A stretch of DNA of 17,991 bases from an uncultured archaeon (GTDB lineage: Archaea; Thermoproteota; Nitrososphaeria; Nitrososphaerales; CALBXV01). Below the pieces are notes generated by a model. That model had not been told where the DNA came from. It did not search any database and saw nothing but the letters and a program-made list of their open reading frames with translations. Location: NCBI GenBank assembly GCA_937890045.1, contig CALBXV010000283.1, positions 1 through 17,991 on the forward strand. Direction: 5' to 3'. The translations under genes and the position numbers were made by a program. The number at the start of each line of letters is the position of its first letter. The stretch's first letter is position 1. This document shows positions 14,218-17,991 of this stretch, piece after piece.

Positions 14218-15101
14218 TAGTTCTCCCAACATTTTACTGAGTTTTTACTAAATTCCATTGTTATCCATCCAGTGCGAACAATAGGATAGAATGCATATCG
14301 AGTATAATCTGCATATCTGAGGAACGACCCCCCACGTATATACCACTTTCTCTTTAATGTTTCCATTCCTTCATCGTCAATAGCGAGAGAATCCATAGGC
14401 TTTGCATACAACTGGTGGTTATGCCCTAAGAAGAAAACATCCCCATCTGTATAAACGGATGCCATCTTATCAAGTTCAGTATCTCCATTTTTTGCCCCAC
14501 TTCTACCATGCCCACTAACTAGGTACCAGTCTTTTTCACCTATTGTGATCCTAGAATATCCTGGCATACGAAAATAAGGAACATTCATCTCACTAGCAAG
14601 AGTTTTACAAACATCAAAATCTAGGATATTGAAACTCCTGAGATAATCATGATTTCCCCCTCGTATAAATAGACATTTATCAACTATGGGTTGCACAATC
14701 TTTAAAAAAGAGAGGTATTGTTCCTCTGGGGGGACAGATTGTCCACGTTGATTTATCTTATAATGAGGGGGAATTAATTCGAGTATATCACCATTCCCGA
14801 ACCATCTTGCATTATCATCAGTATAGATTTTACGAATAGCCTCCTGGAATTTATGAAGATCAAACTCCCTGGAACCCAGGTGAACATCAGTCAACCCGTG
14901 GATTTTAATGCGGTTATCACTAGAAAAGGAGAAAATCTCTCCTGGCTCTATGTTATTATCGTATTCTTTTACACTTGATGGAATGGGGATTGAAAACCAC
15001 TTTCCACAACTCTTGCAACTAAATTGCTGACGGAGAGTCTTCTTATTCCTTTTCCTTCCCTCTTTCTTTGTTAGTAGACTACTACAATGTGGACAAGCCA
15101 A
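14217..15101 (-). CDS. Metallophosphoesterase with N-terminal zinc ribbon (294 aa, TTG start)
   Basis: Calcineurin-like dinuclear metal phosphoesterase fold. Motifs in order: DVHLGS (Asp72, His74), GNGD (Asp105), GGNHD (Asn150, His151), SGHG (His198) and GHNH (His227, His229); all metal-binding positions are intact. Residues 3-6 (CPHC) and 29-32 (CKSC) form a zinc ribbon, suggesting nucleic-acid binding. Substrate is not predictable; DNA or nucleotide processing is plausible beside terminase genes. The start codon is TTG at 15101, directly behind the TerS stop, with AGGAGGAGG 5 nt upstream, one of the two strongest ribosome binding sites in the window, which overrides the poor codon. Phosphoesterases adjoining terL occur in marine phages as I recall; the N-terminal ribbon is the notable addition. 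Confidence 0.88.
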   Translation of the reverse strand: MACPHCSSLLTKKEGRKRNKKTLRQQFSCKSCGKWFSIPIPSSVKEYDNNIEPGEIFSFSSDNRIKIHGLTDVHLGSREFDLHKFQEAIRKIYTDDNARWFGNGDILELIPPHYKINQRGQSVPPEEQYLSFLKIVQPIVDKCLFIRGGNHDYLRSFNILDFDVCKTLASEMNVPYFRMPGYSRITIGEKDWYLVSGHGRSGAKNGDTELDKMASVYTDGDVFFLGHNHQLYAKPMDSLAIDDEGMETLKRKWYIRGGSFLRYADYTRYAFYPIVRTGWITMEFSKNSVKCWEN

Positions 15102-15875
15102 TTATACCTCCTCCTGAGCCGCTGGTAGAAGATTACGTTTTGCTTCCTCTATCTCTTTGGGGTCAAACCCCTGAAATAGTCCAACAACTCCAGTTTCTAT
15201 TCTTTTCACAGGTGATCCAAGCGTACCAATTGCTTTTCCTAACTCTTTTAGGGATTGGAGAGCAATATTCTGGTCTTCGCTTGTATCAGCTAATTGCTTT
15301 AGTGAGCCTAGTATGTATTCGTGGTCTATACCAAGCTCTTTTGCAATTTCCTTTGATGTCCGTTCTATCTCACTCATAATTCTCCTCTGTTTTAAAAGTA
15401 TGACTGCTTTCTTCCTCGCAGAATTTCTGTTTGCCTCAGTGAAAGCTTCCATATAGGAAGAAACAACGTCTTTCCCAGTTGCAACAGTGGTTGCGAATAC
15501 CTTCTCTTTGTTTGTACAGGTTTCTCTAGTTCGTATTCGTGAATTGGTATTCTTGATTTTTTTGCTGAATGTGTATCGGTTGGGATGCTCAAAGAAGTCA
15601 GTATCCATCTTTGTTTTAGGGGTATTGAGAAAAGTGCCAACCACTGTTCGCACCCACCCATTAGCGTTTTTGTAGTTTTTCCTATCATTGGGATGAGAGA
15701 TTTTGTGCGATACCTTGAGAAGTTGGATAATCCTCCCATCATCACTCCACACCCAATCTCCTTCTTTCCCCTTTCTCCAATCTCCAAGTGGAGACTTTCC
15801 TTTGTGGGTATCATGGAACTCTTCGATTGTATCGTATACATAGTGGCGAGTATTCTTAATCTTTTGGCTTTCCAT
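15102..15875 (-). CDS. Terminase small subunit-like protein (257 aa)
   Basis: Predicted DNA-recognition subunit of the packaging motor. Residues about 119-172 contain CTNKEKVFATTVATGKDVVS, then AARKKAVILLKQ-like text ending in RRIMSEI; this is the layout of the helix-turn-helix of Terminase_2-type small subunits (TxKxxxFxxxxxxG...Sxx..A..LL....I...I). Residues about 180-222 (ELGIDHEYILGSLKQLAD, ALQSLKELGKAIGTLG) fit the oligomerisation helices. An N-terminal extension of about 110 residues (GDWVWSDDGR, GWVRTVVGTF, NRYTFSKKIKNT) is extra. I choose ATG 15875 over 15881 because GAGGG is 6 nt from the former and abuts the latter. It overlaps the 72-aa gene by 20 nt. Position two genes before terL agrees. 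Confidence 0.7.
   Translation of the reverse strand: MESQKIKNTRHYVYDTIEEFHDTHKGKSPLGDWRKGKEGDWVWSDDGRIIQLLKVSHKISHPNDRKNYKNANGWVRTVVGTFLNTPKTKMDTDFFEHPNRYTFSKKIKNTNSRIRTRETCTNKEKVFATTVATGKDVVSSYMEAFTEANRNSARKKAVILLKQRRIMSEIERTSKEIAKELGIDHEYILGSLKQLADTSEDQNIALQSLKELGKAIGTLGSPVKRIETGVVGLFQGFDPKEIEEAKRNLLPAAQEEV
15107..15115 (-). promoter_or_regulatory. Very strong RBS that decides a TTG start
   Basis: AGGAGGAGG on the minus strand, formed by the last codons (Gln-Glu-Glu-Val) of the TerS-like gene, lies 5 nt before TTG 15101. It shows that the phosphoesterase begins at TTG with the cysteine ribbon included. Confidence 0.8.
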
Positions 15876-16074
15876 GACCATCCCTCATAGACATAGAATA
15901 CAGACCATCTATGAGTTCCATTACCCGAATAGGAATCATATACTTGATGTCATCAATCTCAATGGGAACAAAGGGGCCAACCTCACTTGTTGTCGCCATT
16001 CTTTGTAAATCCTCCAGAAAATCAACTTGATCCTCGTAAGGTAATTGCTTTAACCAGTCTATACAGATTCCCAT
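15856..16074 (-). CDS. Uncharacterised small protein (72 aa)
   Basis: Not recognised. An acidic, soluble, probably helical protein: IDWLKQLPYEDQVDFLEDLQ at residues 5-24, then a beta-like middle VPIEIDDIKYMIPIRVMELI and a polar tail. TAGGATCAATT before the ATG gives a fair ribosome binding site. It overlaps the TerS-like gene by 20 nt, so the two are likely co-translated, and it may assist packaging or act as a small regulator. Just upstream (right) of it is a pure AT tract that could hold promoter or processing activity. Confidence 0.65.
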   Translation of the reverse strand: MGICIDWLKQLPYEDQVDFLEDLQRMATTSEVGPFVPIEIDDIKYMIPIRVMELIDGLYSMSMRDGHGKPKD

Positions 16075-16098
16075 AATTGATCCTACTAGTAGATACTC

Positions 16099-16124
16099 AT
16101 ATATATATATATATACTATATATC
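16099..16124. repeat. (AT)8 tract followed by CTATATATC
   Basis: Sixteen alternating A/T bases at 16099-16114, then CTATATATC (16116-16124). Read on the minus strand this gives GATATATAG at the stop of the 60-aa gene, followed by the AT tract and the 72-aa gene. GATATATAG is also the core of the repeats at 16897-16991 on the other strand. Either a simple-sequence tract or an A+T-rich promoter element for the late operon. Confidence 0.6.
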
Positions 16125-16298
16125 TTTATTATCAACTGTAGATTTCTTTTTCTTTGGTTCTTTCTTTTTCTTTTTTTCGACTTCAATGGCAGCAATTGCT
16201 TTTTCCAACAGAGCAGCCTGGGCTTCTTCCCTTATTCTCCTAGCTACTGCTGTCTGCCCCTCTCCGCCGCTAAGGTCTTTCGTAGTTATGTATCCCAT
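16116..16298 (-). CDS. Uncharacterised lysine-rich protein (60 aa)
   Basis: First gene of the minus-strand block. A short helical region (residues 16-41, ARRIREEAQAALLEKAIAAI) is followed by a poly-basic tail with KKKKK and KKKK runs (residues 43-52). This suggests nucleic-acid binding or a small accessory of packaging, but no family is recognised. The ribosome binding site before ATG 16298 is poor (TTGGC), which lowers confidence. A perfect TATAAT on the minus strand at 16344-16339 would give a leader of roughly 34 nt. The gene ends in GATATATAG, just before the AT tract. Confidence 0.5.
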   Translation of the reverse strand: MGYITTKDLSGGEGQTAVARRIREEAQAALLEKAIAAIEVEKKKKKEPKKKKSTVDNKDI

Positions 16299-16461
16299 AT
16301 GCCAATATTAAGCTATGACCAGGTTATTTACAAGAAAAATTATAGGATTTTGAAATGCGCCTATATACACACACCCTACCCCTATTAAAGGGTTTTTTGA
16401 TTATGACTTTTTAGTTATGATCGTTTTCCTTGATTAATCAACCTACAAAGGAGGTATCATA
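16299..16461. promoter_or_regulatory. Divergent intergenic region with candidate -10 elements
   Basis: The 163 bp between the leftward late block and the rightward orphan gene. Minus strand: perfect TATAAT at 16344-16339, but no TTGACA-like box 16-18 bp upstream. Plus strand: TATGAT at 16416-16421 would place a start about 34 nt before the ATG, again without a good -35. A weak CCCT-ATTAA-AGGG hairpin followed by TTTTTT (about 16379-16398) could stop plus-strand transcripts entering from the left. Phage-encoded or modified polymerase recognition could explain the missing -35 boxes. All of this is pattern reading. Confidence 0.45.
16447..16454 (+). promoter_or_regulatory. Consensus ribosome binding site AAAGGAGG
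   Basis: AAAGGAGG ends 7 nt before ATG 16462. It is among the best Shine-Dalgarno matches in the window and strongly supports translation of the rightward orphan gene. Confidence 0.9.
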
Positions 16462-16824
16462 ATGGTACTAGGGAATGCGGCACAGCCGCTAGTTGACCCA
16501 ACGGTGATGAGTATGTTCAAAGCGTACCTTGCAATTAGCATGGGTAATATGAACGCTAAGAACGCTGGTCTTCGTGTACGGCTACAGCCGTGGGTCATAG
16601 ACAACCAGTTTAACAACTGGGTACAGAATGGCATGGCAGCAGGTGTCATTCCTCCTCCCACGCAAGGTGTGGGACAGGAGTTCATAAAGGCTATTACTCA
16701 GGCGTCTGAGGTAGCACAACCTCAGGTTAACGATGTGCTTAACAAGGCGCTAGAGCGCATTATCGTTGGGCAGGAGCAAACGATGGCCATGCTCAAGGAG
16801 GTGCTTACTGATCGCAAGGGCTGA
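16462..16824 (+). CDS. Rightward orphan protein of unknown function (120 aa)
   Basis: The only convincing plus-strand gene. It opens MVLGNAAQPLVDPTVMSMFK, has a moderately hydrophobic stretch AYLAISMGNM, a middle with LQPWVIDNQFNNWVQNGMAA, a turn with IPPPTQG, and a helical C-terminus (residues about 73-118) rich in Gln, Ala, Val and Leu. No membrane segment or enzyme motif is clear. It uses more G/C at third positions than the leftward genes, suggesting high expression or a different origin. It is opposite in direction to the late block, carries a consensus ribosome binding site, and is followed by a hairpin and then the giant structured RNA on the same strand. A virion or RNA-partner role is possible but purely contextual. 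Confidence 0.75.
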   Translation: MVLGNAAQPLVDPTVMSMFKAYLAISMGNMNAKNAGLRVRLQPWVIDNQFNNWVQNGMAAGVIPPPTQGVGQEFIKAITQASEVAQPQVNDVLNKALERIIVGQEQTMAMLKEVLTDRKG

Positions 16825-16844
16825 TCTGTACGGCTAGCAACCAC

Positions 16845-16875
16845 CACAACTGGACCTATTGAGGAAGTTGTGTTT
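16845..16875 (+). terminator. Hairpin after the orphan gene, possible weak terminator
   Basis: CACAACT (16845-16851) pairs with AGTTGTG (16866-16872), and inside it CCT (16855-16857) pairs with AGG (16862-16864) around an ATTG loop. Only TTT follows directly, then ACTTA. The stem is strong but the T-tract is poor, so it could terminate weakly or mark an RNA-processing site between the orphan gene and the downstream RNA. Confidence 0.45.
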
Positions 16876-16896
16876 ACTTACTGTTCCTCCTGTATC

Positions 16897-16991
16897 GCGG
16901 GATATATAGAGCAGTATTTAGAGTCACTGGGACTCATATGTTGATGGATAGGGGATATATGGCAGAATTGTCTCTAAAGCGGGATATATAG
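16897..16991 (+). repeat. Cluster of three GGGATATAT repeats
   Basis: GCGGGATATATAG occurs exactly at 16897-16909 and 16979-16991; a near copy, AGGGGATATATGG, lies at 16950-16962. Copies 1 and 2 also share GCAG-x-ATT just downstream. Spacing between cores is 53 and 29 bp. A small hairpin, GAGTC-ACTGG-GACTC (16921-16935), lies between copies 1 and 2. Candidates are tandem phage promoters for the downstream RNA, or protein-binding iterons. Confidence 0.7.
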
Positions 16992-17088
16992 TTCTACATA
17001 CGTCACCTATCCTGATACATACTTATACTCTCAACCCCTTTTATTATTGCATTATACAAATAACATGGGCATAAACCTCTGATATAGT

Positions 17089-17991
17089 GGATAGCCTTGT
17101 CGTGGCATCAGAGCTTCGGGTGCTAATTACACCCCAACTAATATCCTAAGAAATAGATTGTTGACGCGATTTCAAATTCTGTTATATTCACCCAAATCTA
17201 TAGCAGTTGGAGAGATTAGTAGTGTAACTCTACCGCAAATAAGACCTCTTAAATAGATGATGCGCACTGATTATCTCTTTGTGAGATAGGTATCAAATGC
17301 ATAGATACCGAGGTTCATAGATGAGACCCTCAAATCAAATAGTTGGTGTAGTTGCAACTATACTAACAGGGTTAGCAAGTTTAAACCTGAGACATCTTAT
17401 ACATTATTGTCCACAACGTGGTTCGTTGCTGTTTGCTCACAGCCTATAACCAGAATAAGGTGTCTCAGATATTGTAGCTCACATCAGTACAAAGACGCTC
17501 GTGAAAGGGACGAAAGTCATTCATGATGCCAACGCCAATTGTACTGATTGAGCTACTTATCATACTGCAAGCAAAACAAGTGATTTAAAGAAAACAGGTA
17601 GCACTGGTTCACCTCTGTCTAGAACTATTGATTAGACTGTCTATGTATCTGAGCAGGTAGACGTTAATACTAATCAATTAATAAAGGAGTACCAAAACAA
17701 AGACCTATGGTGTCTTCGGGTGAAAATCCTAGGGAGTAGCTAGCTCCAAGAAATAATTTAATTTGTTTAACCATTTTATGAATTACTATTAGCTCAAACT
17801 TGAGATGTGTTAAATCTATTTGATGATGTTATGTACAGCTTGGAAATTAATGGTACGGTTGAAATCCCAACAAGAGGAAGAACAAACTTAATTAGAATAG
17901 ATTTTGTGGTTGCGATTCCCACATGAGCTAATAACACTAAAAGAGTGACTTGATGTTCTGACGGTGCATTGTCAGGATTGATGGTGGCTAC
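17089..17991 (+). ncRNA. Giant structured noncoding RNA, GOLLD/ROOL-like candidate (3' end beyond window)
   Basis: No ORF is present, but complementary segments are dense. Helices: GGATA 17089-93 with 17142-46, enclosing GGGTG/CACCC (17118-22/17130-34); ATAGATT 17153-59 with 17195-201; TATCTC/GAGATA 17272-88; GGTATC/GATACC 17289-309; 11 bp at 17342-52/17357-67 with loop TGCA; 14 bp at 17387-400/17455-468, enclosing TGGTT/AACCA and GCTGT/ACAGC; 18 bp with one bulged C at 17474-92/17539-56, enclosing a GAAA-capped arm (17500-525); 9 bp at 17627-35/17670-78; 10 bp at 17787-96/17924-33 enclosing 9 bp at 17812-20/17896-904 and 5 bp at 17905-23; TTCTGAC/GTCAGGA 17956-77. G-U pairs in at least four helices fit only the plus strand. 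Length above 900 nt in a phage suggests GOLLD; class membership is inferred. The 5' end may lie earlier, near 16.9 kb. Confidence 0.75.

Noticed and set aside
15392..15841. A 149-aa minus-strand frame inside the TerS-like gene
   Set aside because: Out of frame with the TerS-like protein, which has a fitting ribosome binding site, a helix-turn-helix and coupled neighbours; the 149-aa translation shows no domain.
16379..16398. A strong plus-strand terminator (CCCT-ATTAA-AGGG-TTTTTT)
   Set aside because: The stem is only 4 bp; listed only as a weak possibility within the divergent region.
16897..16991. A CRISPR array
   Set aside because: The repeated unit is only 13 bp with one degenerate copy and uneven spacing of 53 and 29 bp, and no cas gene is present.
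17089..17146. A tRNA gene
   Set aside because: GGATA/TATCC could mimic an acceptor stem at about the right length, but there is no T-arm GTTCRANTC, no anticodon arm in place and no D-arm.
17766..17814. Helix TTTAAC (17766-17771) with GTTAAA (17809-17814)
   Set aside because: It would cross the perfect 10-bp helix 17787-96/17924-33 and overlap the 9-bp helix at 17812; the nested helices are longer.
16825..17991. A group I or group II intron
   Set aside because: No interrupted gene on either side, no intron-encoded endonuclease or reverse transcriptase, and I could not place the conserved core elements. I did not do an exhaustive search for a group I core.

Overview
The window reads as one flank of the genome of an uncultured tailed double-stranded DNA bacteriophage, probably aquatic and probably short-tailed. 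The phage assignment rests on a canonical, collinear packaging and virion block on the minus strand: small terminase, large terminase, portal, scaffold, major capsid protein, neck/adaptor proteins and fibre-like proteins. The fibre-like proteins and the capsid N-terminus resemble those of marine phages (my recollection of families, not a search). No tape measure or tail-tube gene appears in the 6 kb downstream of the capsid, and the portal is P22-sized, so a podovirus-like virion is the likelier reading. Ribosome binding sites are mostly good AGGAG types, so the host probably uses canonical Shine-Dalgarno initiation.

Layout in transcription order, right to left from 16.3 kb to position 1: a 60-aa lysine-rich protein; a 72-aa protein; a TerS-like protein; a metallophosphoesterase with an N-terminal zinc ribbon (TTG start, very strong RBS); a basic 85-aa protein; TerL; a 107-aa protein; an M15-type endolysin; a protein resembling an ADP-ribosyltransferase toxin with a hydrophobic pre-toxin-like segment; portal (GTG start); scaffold; major capsid protein. 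A hairpin with a T-tract follows the capsid gene. Then come an 813-aa adaptor-like protein carrying two remarkable repeat arrays, two small neck proteins, four small structural proteins, a 403-aa fibre-like protein, and the first codons of another fibre-like gene cut by the window edge. Genes are tightly packed, often with TAATG stop/start overlaps, so the block looks like one translationally coupled late operon.

From 16299 to 16461 lies a divergent intergenic region. To its right everything points along the plus strand: a 120-aa orphan protein with a near-perfect ribosome binding site and visibly richer G+C, a hairpin after it, a small cluster of GGGATATAT repeats, and then more than 900 nt (about 17089 to the window end) with no ORF but with many long complementary segments. 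These include an 18-bp helix with one bulge, a 14-bp helix, an 11-bp hairpin with a 4-nt loop, a GAAA tetraloop arm and a nested 3' domain. Several helices contain G-U pairs that work only if the plus strand is the RNA. This is the most striking part of the window: a giant structured noncoding RNA of a phage, in size and setting like the GOLLD or ROOL classes. I cannot confirm the class without a covariance-model search.

Inferred division of labour: TerS, TerL, portal, scaffold and capsid build and fill the head; the adaptor, neck and fibre genes finish the virion; the endolysin lyses the cell; the ART-like protein may be a virion-delivered or intracellular effector; the plus-strand unit (orphan gene plus giant RNA) is a separate transcription unit of unknown role.
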